From Methylacidimicrobium fagopyrum (GTDB lineage Bacteria > Verrucomicrobiota > Verrucomicrobiia > Limisphaerales > UBA11358): DNA of 64,000 bases. The notes under the pieces were generated by a model, which had not been told where the DNA came from, made no database searches, and worked only from the letters and a program-made list of their open reading frames with translations. Shown here one piece after another: positions 36,575 to 45,507 of this stretch. The DNA lies in contig JAMFSJ010000015.1 of NCBI GenBank assembly GCA_026225255.1, positions 1 to 64,000 of the forward strand, in the 5' to 3' direction. The position numbers were made by a program, and so were the translations under genes. The stretch's first letter is position 1, and every line of letters starts with the position of its first letter.

Positions 36575-37474
36575 GTGCGTAAAATCTTTTTTAGTTTGTT
36601 TTTGCTGGTCGCGACGTTCGCCGTTCATGCCGATAATATAACCTTGTCCGACGGCGCCGCCTTTACGGGTGATATTTTGAAGTCCGACGCCAACGGCATC
36701 ATGGTGCGCATCGGGGACGGCGTTTATACCAATGTGTCGTGGGGCAAACTCTCGCAGGATTCGCTCAAACAGCTTTCGCAAAATCCGAAAATCACGGCCT
36801 ACGCTGAACCGTTCATCGAACCCACCGCCCCGGAACATCCCCCGAAAGCGGAAATCACCGTCAAACCCGTGACGCGTTTGGAGCACCCCGCGCATCCCTC
36901 GATCATTCTCGGCCTGTTATCGTCGCCCGTCGGGCTGTTTGTTTTGTTGGTGCTTTACGTGGCGAATTTATTGGCCGCGTATGAAGTCGGGCTCATCCGT
37001 GCCCGCTCCCCGTTGCAAATGATCGGTCTGGCCGCCATTATCCCCGTCATTTCACCCATAGTTTTTCTTTGGCTGCCGATCTACTCGAAAAAAGTGGAAG
37101 AAGTCCCCATGGAAGCCGTCATGGCTCCCAGCGGCAGCTTGGAAGATGCCGCCGCCGAAGTGGAAATCATCGCGGCCGCCAACAAGGTGGAAGAGAAAAA
37201 ATTGGAACCGCAAATTTTCGCGCGCGGAAAATTCACTTTCAACAAACGTTTTGTCGAAACAAAATTCGCGGGCTATTTCGGTGAAACGAAAGGCGACGCC
37301 AAAATTTACACGTTGGAATTGCGCACGACAAAAGCCACGTTCACCGTGGAACGGATCATGCAAATTTCGCCGACCGAATTGATTTTGGAAACCACGCCGC
37401 CCGGTCAAGTCACCGTGCTGCTCGCTGACATTCAGGAAGTAAAACTCAATCCTAAACCGACTCCAACGACATGA
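36575..37474 (+). CDS. Exported membrane protein of unknown function
   Basis: 299 residues from a GTG start; the next codons (MRKIFFSLFLLVATFAVHAD) form a signal peptide. The following 55 residues (ITLSDGAAFTGDILKSDANG) are beta-rich and look like the small SH3-like or LSm-like domain often placed after signal peptides in this phylum. Two membrane helices lie at about 108-130 and 145-168. A beta-rich cytoplasmic or periplasmic tail (about 215-290) ends TVLLADIQEVKLNPKP. The stop overlaps the adenylate kinase ATG by 4 bases, so the two are translationally coupled. Not recognised as a known family. Confidence 0.7.
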   Translation: MRKIFFSLFLLVATFAVHADNITLSDGAAFTGDILKSDANGIMVRIGDGVYTNVSWGKLSQDSLKQLSQNPKITAYAEPFIEPTAPEHPPKAEITVKPVTRLEHPAHPSIILGLLSSPVGLFVLLVLYVANLLAAYEVGLIRARSPLQMIGLAAIIPVISPIVFLWLPIYSKKVEEVPMEAVMAPSGSLEDAAAEVEIIAAANKVEEKKLEPQIFARGKFTFNKRFVETKFAGYFGETKGDAKIYTLELRTTKATFTVERIMQISPTELILETTPPGQVTVLLADIQEVKLNPKPTPTT

Positions 37475-38052
37475 AGTATCGTAGCATTCTTTTGTTCGGC
37501 GCGCCCGGCGTTGGCAAAGGCACACAGGGAAAAATTCTGGGCGTGATTCCTAACTTTTTTCACTGCGCCTGCGGTGACGTTTTTCGCAACCTGCGCGCCG
37601 ACAGTCCGCTCGGACGCACGTTCATTCAATATTCCGGTCGCGGCCAGCTCGTGCCCGACGAACCGACCATCGAACTCTGGCGTCATTTCATTGAGAACAA
37701 TACCAAGGTGGGCCGTTTTCATCCGGACACGGACACGCTCGTGCTCGACGGCATTCCGCGCAATGTGCGGCAGGCGGAAATTTTGCGCGACACGCTGAAC
37801 GTCACCGCGGTTTTCTACATGAAGTCGAACGATGAAGAAAAACTCATCGCCCGCATCCAGCGTCGCGCCGTCAAAGAAAACCGGCTCGATGACGCGAACC
37901 TTTCCGTCATTCGCGATCGCTTGAGCGTCTATGATAAAGAGACCAAGCCGGTGCTGAAATTTTACGGTCGCCACTTGGTTCACCGCATCAACGCTGATCA
38001 AGAACCCGCCAAAGTGCTCGCGGATATTTTGCGCCACGCTACAAAAAAATGA
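37471..38052 (+). CDS. adk: Adenylate kinase
   Basis: 193 residues. It phosphorylates AMP with ATP. The P-loop is GAPGVGKGTQ (10-19); CACGDVFRNL is the AMP-binding start, LDGIPRNVRQAE replaces the usual DGFPR with Ile for Phe, and IARIQRRAVKENRLDD marks the LID. The LID is short and lacks the four zinc ligands of Gram-positive forms. In-frame ATG overlaps the upstream membrane protein gene, and fmt starts 4 bases after, so the three form one operon. Because the sequence diverges from standard Adk, a broader NMP-kinase role remains possible. Confidence 0.85.
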   Translation: MKYRSILLFGAPGVGKGTQGKILGVIPNFFHCACGDVFRNLRADSPLGRTFIQYSGRGQLVPDEPTIELWRHFIENNTKVGRFHPDTDTLVLDGIPRNVRQAEILRDTLNVTAVFYMKSNDEEKLIARIQRRAVKENRLDDANLSVIRDRLSVYDKETKPVLKFYGRHLVHRINADQEPAKVLADILRHATKK

Positions 38053-38056
38053 CGAC

Positions 38057-39004
38057 ATGATTCCGTTGCGGATCATTTTCATGGGCACGGCGGAACTTTC
38101 CTGTGCCAGCCTAGAAAAACTTTTTGGCGATCCCCAATTTCAAATCGTCGCCGTGGTCACGCAACCGGATAAACCCAAAGGGCGTGACCTCAAACTGCAG
38201 CCGTCGCCGGTAAAAATTCTCGCGGAGAAATTAAATCTGCCCGTGCTGCAACCGCTCAAAGCGCGCGCGGAAAATTTTATTTCGCAACTGCGCGAATTGA
38301 AACCCGACTTGATGGTGGTCGTCGCTTACGGTCAGATTTTGCCGCCTGCAATTTTGGATCTCCCACCGTTTGGCTGCCTCAATGTGCATACGTCGCTGCT
38401 GCCGAAATATCGCGGTGCCGCGCCGATCCAGTGGGCGATTGCCGAGGGCGAACCGGAAACCGGCGTGACGATCATGCAGATGGACGCGGGGCTCGATACC
38501 GGCCCGATTTTGTCCACGCGGCGCACGCCGATTTTGCCGACGGACGATTCGCAAAGGCTCCACGACCGCCTGGCGCAACTCGGCGCGGAATTGCTCGTCG
38601 AAACGATTCCCGATTTCGTCAGCGGAAAAATTTCGCCGTCGCCCCAGCCGGCGACCGGTTCGACTTACGCCTCAAAAATCAAAAAGGAAGACGGACGCAT
38701 TGATTGGAATCTGCCCGCGGAAAAGATTTGGCATCGGCTCCGCGCCTTCACACCGTGGCCGGGTGCGTTCGCTTTTTTTCAAACTGAACCCAAACCGCAG
38801 TTGCTGAAAATTTGGCAAGTGGCCGTGCTCGAACAATCCGGTGGCGTCGGGGAAGTTCTCTCCGCTGACAAAACGGGCATCGTCGTCGGCTGTGGCAAAA
38901 ATGCTTTGCGGATTTTGGAATTACAACGTGAAGGCGGCAAACGTTTGAGCGCGGAACATTTTCTCGCCGGGTTTCCCATCAAGGCGGGCGGACGGTTTGA
39001 ATAG
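38057..39004 (+). CDS. fmt: Methionyl-tRNA formyltransferase
   Basis: 315 residues, normal length. It formylates initiator Met-tRNA using 10-formyl-THF. The hydrolase/formyltransferase domain has IIFMGTAELSCASLEKL at the start, VVTQPDKPKGRDLKLQPSP, the catalytic Asn-His stretch in CLNVHTSLLPKYRGAAPIQW, and MDAGLDTGPIL. A C-terminal OB-like domain begins near residue 205 (IDWNLPAEKIWHRLRAFTPW). It lies 4 bases after adk. No def gene is beside it, in contrast to many bacteria. Confidence 0.95.
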   Translation: MIPLRIIFMGTAELSCASLEKLFGDPQFQIVAVVTQPDKPKGRDLKLQPSPVKILAEKLNLPVLQPLKARAENFISQLRELKPDLMVVVAYGQILPPAILDLPPFGCLNVHTSLLPKYRGAAPIQWAIAEGEPETGVTIMQMDAGLDTGPILSTRRTPILPTDDSQRLHDRLAQLGAELLVETIPDFVSGKISPSPQPATGSTYASKIKKEDGRIDWNLPAEKIWHRLRAFTPWPGAFAFFQTEPKPQLLKIWQVAVLEQSGGVGEVLSADKTGIVVGCGKNALRILELQREGGKRLSAEHFLAGFPIKAGGRFE

Positions 39005-39043
39005 CTTGGGGGCCGGCGCGCGGTCGAATTAAAATGGATTACC

Positions 39044-39529
39044 ATGAAACTGAAATTTTTCACCACGGGCGGCACGATTGATAAAATTTATTTCGACGCG
39101 AAAGGGGAATACGCCATTGGCGAACCGCAAGTTGCCACGTTGCTGGCCGATGCGAATGTCGGTTTCGAGTTCGCCATCGAATCGTTGTTGCGAAAAGATA
39201 GTTTGGAGCTGACGGATGCCGATCGCGCGCTCATCCGCGAACGCGTGGCGGCGGAAACGGCGACGCATATCATCATCACGCACGGCACGGACACGATGAT
39301 CCAGACGGCGCGCGGATTGAAAGATATTCCTGGAAAAACCATCGTGCTGACCGGCGCGATGCAACCGGCGCGGATGCGCGTGACCGATGCGGCATTCAAT
39401 CTCGGCGCCGCGGTGGCCGCGGCGCAGACGTTGCCGGCGGGAGTTTACATCGCGATGAACGGGCGCATTTTTAATCCCGACCACAGCCGTAAAAATGTGG
39501 TGGAACATCGGTTTGAAGAAACGCCGTAA
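39044..39529 (+). CDS. Single-domain asparaginase-like protein
   Basis: 161 residues, equal to only the N-terminal domain of type I/II asparaginases. The first catalytic motif is KFFTTGGTIDKIYFD with Thr at about 8-11, and the second is IIITHGTDTMIQTARG (about 78-93) with Thr-Asp. The C-terminal domain that completes the substrate pocket in classical enzymes is missing, but this short form recurs in bacteria and is not simply a truncation: the frame ends naturally after NGRIFNPDHSRKNVVEH. The activity is uncertain. Confidence 0.8.
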   Translation: MKLKFFTTGGTIDKIYFDAKGEYAIGEPQVATLLADANVGFEFAIESLLRKDSLELTDADRALIRERVAAETATHIIITHGTDTMIQTARGLKDIPGKTIVLTGAMQPARMRVTDAAFNLGAAVAAAQTLPAGVYIAMNGRIFNPDHSRKNVVEHRFEETP

Positions 39530-39597
39530 CCGCCGCTGGCGGATAAAACTAGCGTGTTCCAGTTTTTCTTCAAACCAGCCGGCTTCGCCCCGCCTAA

Positions 39598-40629
39598 TTA
39601 TTTCTGCCGGGCCGCAATCTGTTCTATCGCCCAGCGCGCGTGTTCGACGATCAGTGGTTCGGCATCAAGGGTGGCGCGTTGCAGCTGGGGCAGGGCGGAG
39701 GCGTCGCCGATATTTCCCAGTGCGACGCAGACGTTGCGCAATAAGCCGCGTCGTTTCGTGCGCAAAATCGGGCTGTTAGCAAAACGTGATTTGAAGCTGG
39801 CGACGTCGAGTTGGAGCAGCGCGAGCAAATCCGGCGCGGCTAAATTTTCGTGGGCGTGCGACTTCATCAAATTGCCGGCGCGCGCAAATTTATTCCATGG
39901 ACACGCGGCCAGGCAATCGTCGCAGCCATAAATGCGATTGCCGATGAGCGGACGTAATTCGACGGGAATCGAACCTTTCAATTCGATCGTGAGGTAGGAA
40001 ATACATTTGCGCGCGTCCAATTGAAACGGCGCGGGAATGGCATTCGTCGGACACGCTGCCAGACAACGCGTGCACGTGCCGCAACGGTTTTTCTCCGCCG
40101 CGTCCGGTTCCAATTCCAACGTGGTGATGATCTCGGAAAGAAAAATCCAATTGCCGAGTTTACGGCTGATGAGATTCGTGTGTTTGCCGACAAAGCCGAG
40201 CCCCGCGCGTTGCGCGAGATCGCGTTCGAGCAACGGCCCGGTGTCCACATACCAGAGCGAACGCGTTTCCGCGCCGCCGAGTTGATTCGCAAATTCCGTC
40301 AGCGATTTCAGACGTTCGCCGAGAATATCGTGGTAATCATCAAACTGCGCGTAACGGGCAATGACGCCGGTTTGCGGGTTTGAAATGGGTGGTTTGAGAT
40401 TAGAAATGTCATAGCTCACTGCGAGCACGATGACGCTTTTTGCCCCGGCTAAAACGAGTTGTGGTGCGACGCGTTTTTCGGCGTTGCGTTCGAGCCACGC
40501 CATTTCGCCGTGCTTTTTTTCAGCGATCCAAGCGCGAAATTTTTCGGCGCTCACCGGGGCGGCGGCGGAAGTGAAACGGCAATCGTCAAAGCCCAATTCC
40601 AACGCGCGTTGGCGGATGGCCGCTTTCAT
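39598..40629 (-). CDS. queG: Epoxyqueuosine reductase
   Basis: 343 residues from the ATG at 40629, chosen because homology begins MKAAIRQRALELGFDDCRF and because it overlaps the aroK stop as ATGA. It carries out the last step of queuosine synthesis in tRNA with a cobalamin and two [4Fe-4S] clusters. The cluster motifs are CGTCTRCLAACPTNA and CDDCLAACPWN; YVDTGPLLERDLAQRAGLGF is the catalytic Asp region. A HEAT-like C-terminus follows (NVCVALGNIGDASALPQL). The use of cobalamin fits the B12-dependent nrdJ in the same window. Confidence 0.93.
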   Translation of the reverse strand: MKAAIRQRALELGFDDCRFTSAAAPVSAEKFRAWIAEKKHGEMAWLERNAEKRVAPQLVLAGAKSVIVLAVSYDISNLKPPISNPQTGVIARYAQFDDYHDILGERLKSLTEFANQLGGAETRSLWYVDTGPLLERDLAQRAGLGFVGKHTNLISRKLGNWIFLSEIITTLELEPDAAEKNRCGTCTRCLAACPTNAIPAPFQLDARKCISYLTIELKGSIPVELRPLIGNRIYGCDDCLAACPWNKFARAGNLMKSHAHENLAAPDLLALLQLDVASFKSRFANSPILRTKRRGLLRNVCVALGNIGDASALPQLQRATLDAEPLIVEHARWAIEQIAARQK

Positions 40630-41171
40630 TTTTGCCCGGCAATCGCAAGGCGGAATTGATGCGTCACTTGCTGCGCCATTTCGCGGACGGTGCGGATTTC
40701 CGTGTTCATCAAGACGTCGGCTTGTTTGTAAAAGGGTTCGCGCAGCGCGAGCAGCTCGCGGATTTTTTTCTGCGGATCGGCATCGTGCAAGAGCGGGCGA
40801 TGCGACTGGTTGCGCACGCGTTCCCAGATTTTTTCCGGCGACGCCCAGAGGCAAACGGTCAACGCGTGGGTTTTCAGGCTGGCCAGATTTTCCGTATTGG
40901 CCGGTAAACCGCCGCCGGTCGAGATCACGGTTTTGGTGCGGTTGGCGAGTTCGGCCACGACCTTTTTTTCCAGCGCGCGAAAAGCGGCTTCGCCATCGGT
41001 TTTGAAAATGTCAGCAATCGAGCGGCCGACGGAAGATTGGATCAAATCGTCCGTGTCGAGATAATCGAAGTGCAACTGATCGGCGACGAGCCGGCCCACG
41101 GAAGTCTTGCCCGTGCCCATGAAACCGATGAGCGCAAGATTAACGAGGTGGCGACCGTTTTGCATCCGCAT
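40626..41171 (-). CDS. aroK: Shikimate kinase
   Basis: 181 residues. It phosphorylates shikimate in aromatic amino acid synthesis. The Walker A motif is GFMGTGKTSVGRLVAD (about 16-31), FDYLDTDDLIQ holds the shikimate-binding Asp, RALEKKVV the Arg, and ISTGGGLPA the glycine triplet; RPLL lies in the LID. Translation could start at either of two ATGs (41171 or 41165). It overlaps queG by 4 bases. Confidence 0.93.
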   Translation of the reverse strand: MRMQNGRHLVNLALIGFMGTGKTSVGRLVADQLHFDYLDTDDLIQSSVGRSIADIFKTDGEAAFRALEKKVVAELANRTKTVISTGGGLPANTENLASLKTHALTVCLWASPEKIWERVRNQSHRPLLHDADPQKKIRELLALREPFYKQADVLMNTEIRTVREMAQQVTHQFRLAIAGQK

Positions 41172-41275
41172 GAATTAGCGGATTTTCCGCCGCAACGCAC
41201 GTTTCAATTTTGGAACGCCAACCCCCGTTCCGCGTCCCGCTCGACACAATTTCATTTCCTGTTAAAATCAAGCTC

Positions 41276-41851
41276 GTGAAATTGCCGCCATTCATTCTGG
41301 CTTCTGCGTCGCCGCGCCGCGCGGAATTGTTGCGGCAATTGGAAATTGATTTTCCCATTCTGCCCAGCGATGCGACGGAAGTTTATGACGGCCAATTGTC
41401 GCCGCACGAATTGTGTCAGTTGAATGCGCATCGCAAAACCCGCGCCATTGCCAAAAAACATCCCGATTCACTCGTGCTTGGTGCGGACACGCTGGTTTTT
41501 CTGGAGCGCGAAATTTTTGGCAAGCCACGCGATCTGGCGGACGCGCACCGGATGTTGCTGCGTTTGCAAGGTCGCACGCATCAAGTCATCACCGGCGTTT
41601 GCCTGATGCACTTGCGCCAGCATCACGAACGCATTTTTGCGATCAGCACCGACGTGACTTTCCGCTCGCTCACGGAAACTCAAATCGGCGACTATCTTTC
41701 CAAAATCAAACCGCTCGATAAGGCCGGCGCTTACGCGATTCAAGATCACGGTGAATTGATCGTTGAAAAAATTTCCGGCTCCTACAGCAACGTTGTCGGT
41801 TTGCCACTTGAACGGTTGAAGGCGGAACTGGATGCGTGGGAGACTCGTTGA
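41276..41851 (+). CDS. maf: Maf-like nucleoside triphosphate pyrophosphatase
   Basis: 191 residues from a GTG at 41276, which gives the standard family start VKLPPFILASASPRRAELLR. Maf proteins hydrolyse non-canonical or dTTP/UTP nucleotides to monophosphates. Further motifs are VLGADTLVFLEREIFGKP, LRLQGRTHQVITGVCL, and DKAGAYAIQDHGELIVEKIS then GSYSNVVGLPLE. The open frame extends upstream to 41210 but lacks homology. The gene end overlaps the next one by 20 bases. Confidence 0.93.
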   Translation: MKLPPFILASASPRRAELLRQLEIDFPILPSDATEVYDGQLSPHELCQLNAHRKTRAIAKKHPDSLVLGADTLVFLEREIFGKPRDLADAHRMLLRLQGRTHQVITGVCLMHLRQHHERIFAISTDVTFRSLTETQIGDYLSKIKPLDKAGAYAIQDHGELIVEKISGSYSNVVGLPLERLKAELDAWETR

Positions 41852-42539
41852 AGGCGTGGAGATCTACCAACAACTTTGGACCGAAGCCAGTGCGGCGTTT
41901 GAACGCGGTTGTCCGCAGATTGATTTGTCTTTGCTGGATAAGTCGAAAGACTTGCGGCGCAGTGTGACTTTGGCGTTGCGTCCGTCCGTCGGGGTGCAGG
42001 CTAAGGTGAGTCAGCTTGTAAGTGAACTGGCGGCGATTGCGCCGGGACAATATTTTTATCAACCGGAAGAATTTCATGTCACCGTGCTCTCCATTATTTC
42101 GGGAACGGAATTATGGCGCCAAGAAATGGGTCAATTAGCCGCGGGCCGCGCCCTCATCAACGAAGTGTTAGCGCGGCAACCTGCTTTCACGATTCGGTTT
42201 CGCGGAGTGACCGCTTCGCCGAGTGCCGTGATGATTCAAGGATTTCCGGCCCGCGACGCCTTGAATAAATTGCGGGATGAACTGCGCACGGCCTTTGCGC
42301 AAAATGGGTTGATCGGCCAGCTGGATCGTCGTTATAAAATCAGCACCGCGCACATCACGATCATACGTTTTAGTCAGGCGTTTACCGATTGGAAAAAGCT
42401 GGCGTCGTTGCTGGCAGAAAATCGCGAAACGGATTTTGGCGAAACCACTGTTGACCGCATCCAATTAGTTTGGAGCGATTGGTATGCTTCGGCGGTAACG
42501 GCACGGACACTTCAGGAATATCGTTTGCAGCAAGCTTGA
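41832..42539 (+). CDS. 2H phosphoesterase superfamily protein
   Basis: 235 residues. Two H-x-T motifs are present at the usual distance: FHVTVLSII with His82-Thr84 and AHITIIRF with His174-Thr176. These define 2H phosphoesterases such as 2'-5' RNA ligases and cyclic phosphodiesterases, which act on 2',3'-cyclic or 2'-5' phosphodiester bonds. The substrate is unknown. The ATG at 41832 lies inside maf; a GTG at 41856, just after the maf stop, is an alternative start. Confidence 0.75.
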   Translation: MRGRLVEGVEIYQQLWTEASAAFERGCPQIDLSLLDKSKDLRRSVTLALRPSVGVQAKVSQLVSELAAIAPGQYFYQPEEFHVTVLSIISGTELWRQEMGQLAAGRALINEVLARQPAFTIRFRGVTASPSAVMIQGFPARDALNKLRDELRTAFAQNGLIGQLDRRYKISTAHITIIRFSQAFTDWKKLASLLAENRETDFGETTVDRIQLVWSDWYASAVTARTLQEYRLQQA

Positions 42540-42615
42540 TTTGATCGGTAGGACGGGCTGGCACCGTAAGATTGCCTCTGGCATTTTGCCAAAAACGATT
42601 TAAACTACGGCTTCA

Positions 42616-42921
42616 ATGCTTGAACCACTGAACAATTCACAGCTCCGTAAATTCAAAGCCGCCGCGCAATTGATGAACCCGCAGCTCAAGATCGGCAAAG
42701 CTGGCCTGAGCGATGGTTTTATCAAAGAAGTGGAAGGCGCATTGGCAATACACGAATTGGTGAAGATCAAATTTGTTGAGTTCAAAGAGCAGAAAAAAGA
42801 ACTCGCGCCGCAACTCGCGGAAAAAACCGCCAGCCATTTAATCATGCGCGTCGGCAACGTGATGGTGCTACATCGCCCCAAAACGGCTGCCGCCGAAATT
42901 GTTGATTCAACGGCTGATTAA
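42616..42921 (+). CDS. yhbY: YhbY-type CRM-domain RNA-binding protein
   Basis: 101 residues, the usual length. LNNSQLRKFKAAAQLMNPQL begins the CRM fold, with KIGKAGLSDGFIKEVEGAL in the centre and a GxxG-like loop, and TASHLIMRVGNVMVLHRP at the end. YhbY binds the large ribosomal subunit precursor and helps assembly. Same direction as the upstream 2H phosphoesterase gene (76 bases) and the downstream channel gene (30 bases). Confidence 0.9.
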   Translation: MLEPLNNSQLRKFKAAAQLMNPQLKIGKAGLSDGFIKEVEGALAIHELVKIKFVEFKEQKKELAPQLAEKTASHLIMRVGNVMVLHRPKTAAAEIVDSTAD

Positions 42922-42951
42922 TTTTTAATGGGAAAAATGGGGTGAATTGGG

Positions 42952-43659
42952 GTGAATAAACAAACTTTGGAAAAAACGCCGGCAGAAAAGAATTTGTTCC
43001 GCTTTTCCATGCGCCAGTTTCTCATCGCCCTGATCGTTTTGGTGGTGACGTATCCCTTCATCCTGGAATTGTCCAACGGAGATTTGATTGAGAACGGATT
43101 GATGATGGTCCTGCTGATTTCCGCCGCGTTGGCCGTGGGCGGACGCAGCCGGGCATGGACAATCTTACTGGTTATCCCGGCATTGGTCGGTTCCTTCCTC
43201 GATGAATATAAACGCGGTCTGGTGCCTGGTTGGATCATCACGGGTATGCACATGGTTTTCGTCGGTTTTGTGATCTTTCAATTATTGCGCTATATCTTGA
43301 AGGAAACGCAGGTGAACGCGGAGGTGTTGTGCGCGGGCGTCGCGGCGTATCTGATGGTGGCCATTTTTTTCACGCCCGCTTATTTGATGGTTTCGCAATT
43401 AGATCCGAATTCATTTTCCGGGGCGCATTTGATTGCAGATCACAACTTGAGTCGGTTCGATTCGTTGTATCTAAGTTTTGTGACGCTGACCTGTGTGGGC
43501 TGCAATGACATCACGCCTTTATCCAAACCCGCACGGATGTTGTTGATGGTGGAATCCACGACGGGGGTGTTATGCCTCGCGGTATTAATCGCCCGATTGG
43601 TCGCGCTGTATTCAGTGCAAGGCCGGAAAGGTTCGGGCGAAGCCTCCGGAAACGTGTAG
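42952..43659 (+). CDS. Potassium-channel-like membrane protein with altered filter
   Basis: 235 residues from a GTG start; no ATG is usable. Six hydrophobic segments are visible (about 22-40, 47-63, 69-84, 95-115, 126-147, 195-219). The last two enclose a pore loop (about 170-190, SLYLSFVTLTCVGCND). The filter reads T-L-T-C-V-G-C-N-D instead of T-x-T-T-x-G-Y-G-D, so Tyr and the second Gly are replaced. It is an Ion_trans_2-type protein, but potassium selectivity is doubtful. There is no RCK/TrkA-N domain. Confidence 0.75.
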   Translation: MNKQTLEKTPAEKNLFRFSMRQFLIALIVLVVTYPFILELSNGDLIENGLMMVLLISAALAVGGRSRAWTILLVIPALVGSFLDEYKRGLVPGWIITGMHMVFVGFVIFQLLRYILKETQVNAEVLCAGVAAYLMVAIFFTPAYLMVSQLDPNSFSGAHLIADHNLSRFDSLYLSFVTLTCVGCNDITPLSKPARMLLMVESTTGVLCLAVLIARLVALYSVQGRKGSGEASGNV

Positions 43660-43681
43660 GCCTTGATTGGCCATTGAAGCA

Positions 43682-44701
43682 TCAGGGAACCGGCATGGGT
43701 GCGACGCCTTCAAATGTGAGCTTCACCGGCTTAATAAAACCTTGCGGGTCGAACTCCATTTTATCAAGGCACGTCACGCGATGGTTGCCGTCGGTTTCAC
43801 CTAACGGGCGGCGGTGATAGACGATGTAGTAAATCTCCTGGCCCGGCACTTTGATCACGGAATGATGGCCCGCACCGGTCGCAACTTTCGGATCCTGCTG
43901 TAGAATTTTTCCGATGCGCTTGAAGGGACCCAGCGGTGAATCTGCCATCGCATACGCCACGGAATAATCGGGTCCCGTCCAGCCGCCTTCCGACCACATG
44001 AAATAATATTTATCGCCACGCCGGAACATGACTGACCCTTCGACGTAGCCTGTAGGGGTGATCTCCTTGAACATCGTGCCGTCGGCGAAAGGTTCGAGAC
44101 CGGTAAAATCATTTTTCAGCCGGCAAATATTGCAATGCCTCCAGCCGCCGTAGAGCAAATAATATTGCCCATCCAGATCATGAAAGACGAAGGGATCAAT
44201 CGGCTGCGCGCCGTTATAAAAATGATCAATCAACGGCTGGCCGAGATAATCTTTGAACGGACCGGCTGGTTTATCCGCCACGGCCACACCGAGGCCGCCG
44301 GTTTGTTGATTGTTTTGAATGTCGTTCGCGCCGAAGAAAATAAAATAGCATCCGTTATTTTCCGCGACGGCGGGAGCCCAAATCGCGCGGTGCGCCCACC
44401 TGACGGTATTGGTGTCCATGATGTGACTATGTTTTGTCCAATGCACCAAGTCGGGCGAAGAAAAGGCATCAAAGAAAGTTTGCTCCTCGTAACGCGCCGA
44501 GTAAGTCGGATAAACCCAATATTCTTTACCAAAGACTTTCGCTTCCGGATCCGCATACCAGCCGGGGAAAATGGGGTTGCCAGAGCGAATGGCTGAGTTT
44601 GTTTCATCAGCGGCGGAAAGACTTAAATGGGCAGTCAAAAATGAGCCCAAAAGCAATGCGCTGATCACGGTCAGTTTTTTTACCACTCTTTTTAAGTTCA
44701 T
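43682..44701 (-). CDS. Secreted glycoside hydrolase family 43 enzyme
   Basis: 339 residues with an N-terminal signal (about 9-31). The five-bladed GH43 propeller starts GNPIFPGWYADPEA with the catalytic base Asp51; Asp169 in QPIDPFVFHDLDG tunes the acid, and Glu221 in GYVEGSVMFRRGD is the general acid. SSPDLVHWTKHS and AIWAPAVAENNGCYFIFFGA are also typical. GH43 enzymes act as alpha-L-arabinofuranosidases, arabinanases or beta-xylosidases; the type is not decided by sequence alone. It is apart from the other hydrolases (30-35 kb) but fits the same arabinose-rich substrate. Confidence 0.9.
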   Translation of the reverse strand: MNLKRVVKKLTVISALLLGSFLTAHLSLSAADETNSAIRSGNPIFPGWYADPEAKVFGKEYWVYPTYSARYEEQTFFDAFSSPDLVHWTKHSHIMDTNTVRWAHRAIWAPAVAENNGCYFIFFGANDIQNNQQTGGLGVAVADKPAGPFKDYLGQPLIDHFYNGAQPIDPFVFHDLDGQYYLLYGGWRHCNICRLKNDFTGLEPFADGTMFKEITPTGYVEGSVMFRRGDKYYFMWSEGGWTGPDYSVAYAMADSPLGPFKRIGKILQQDPKVATGAGHHSVIKVPGQEIYYIVYHRRPLGETDGNHRVTCLDKMEFDPQGFIKPVKLTFEGVAPMPVP

Positions 44702-44723
44702 AGTTTTTTAATTGGGAAGGCCG

Positions 44724-45467
44724 TCAGATTTTTATGCGGACGCCCGAATAAACTTTCACGTCCGAACCTTCCGCCAGAAAAGCGGAGGACGGTTGGCCGC
44801 GCAAAACAGCTTGAAATACTTCACCGTAAAGTCCGGCGATGTCGCTGCGCAGTTCGGTCGCGGCTGAATCCCAAAATCGCCAACGCGGATGTTCCACGCG
44901 ATATTCTAAAGTTGAGCCATCGCGTTGTCGGGTATAACCCCAATAATGTTCGGTGATAAATTCCGGTTCGGAACCTTCGATCAACGGCTGCGCTTCGCCG
45001 CGCGTGGTGAGTTTTAGAAAATTTTCCGCGCCGTTGAAACGCCACGCATAAGTGACGGCTTTTATATTGTCCGATCCACCCGGCGATTTTTCAATCCGAT
45101 GCGAGGTTGGTAAGGCGAGGTAAGGTTCGTTATAAACGACGCGGGCGATGGTGGCGATGGCCCAGCGTGGAACAATTTCCTTGATGAAAACAACGGCCCG
45201 CCGCCAACCGTCTTCGGCTGGGCGACGGACATAAAAGCGGAGGTTGATTTCCTCAAAATTCTGATGAAACGGAAAAGCGATGCCGCGCACGCGGGTTTTC
45301 TGAAACAAAAAACCGACCACGCTCACGAACGTTTTACCATTCCAAAAATCCAGTTCGGTTCCGGCGGGAACAAACGGCGCGAGAATTTTGGGGTCAACCG
45401 CGTAATTCACCATCGCCAAATGACGCCATTCGGCGGTCAGAAAAACGGATGGCGAATTGGGCTTCAA
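44724..45467 (-). CDS. YqjF-like DUF2071 protein
   Basis: 247 residues. The family signature is seen at the start (FLTAEWRHLAMVNYAVDPKI, LAPFVPAGTELDFWNGKTFV) and centre (INLRFYVRRP). DUF2071 proteins are cytosolic, of unknown function and structurally similar to acetoacetate decarboxylase-like folds. It follows the GH43 gene upstream by 22 bases on the same strand, but no joint role is evident. Confidence 0.8.
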   Translation of the reverse strand: MKPNSPSVFLTAEWRHLAMVNYAVDPKILAPFVPAGTELDFWNGKTFVSVVGFLFQKTRVRGIAFPFHQNFEEINLRFYVRRPAEDGWRRAVVFIKEIVPRWAIATIARVVYNEPYLALPTSHRIEKSPGGSDNIKAVTYAWRFNGAENFLKLTTRGEAQPLIEGSEPEFITEHYWGYTRQRDGSTLEYRVEHPRWRFWDSAATELRSDIAGLYGEVFQAVLRGQPSSAFLAEGSDVKVYSGVRIKI

Positions 45468-45476
45468 AATGGATGG

Positions 45477-45504
45477 GGACCGGCCGACGACCGGTCCGGC
45501 TACG
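45477..45504 (-). repeat. GTAG-headed hairpin (REP-like)
   Basis: On the minus strand CCGTAG is followed by CCGGACCGG, a short loop and CCGGTCC. GGACCGG (45477-45483) pairs with CCGGTCC (45491-45497). It fills the gap between the M20 and DUF2071 genes. Confidence 0.5.
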
Positions 45505-45507
45505 GGT

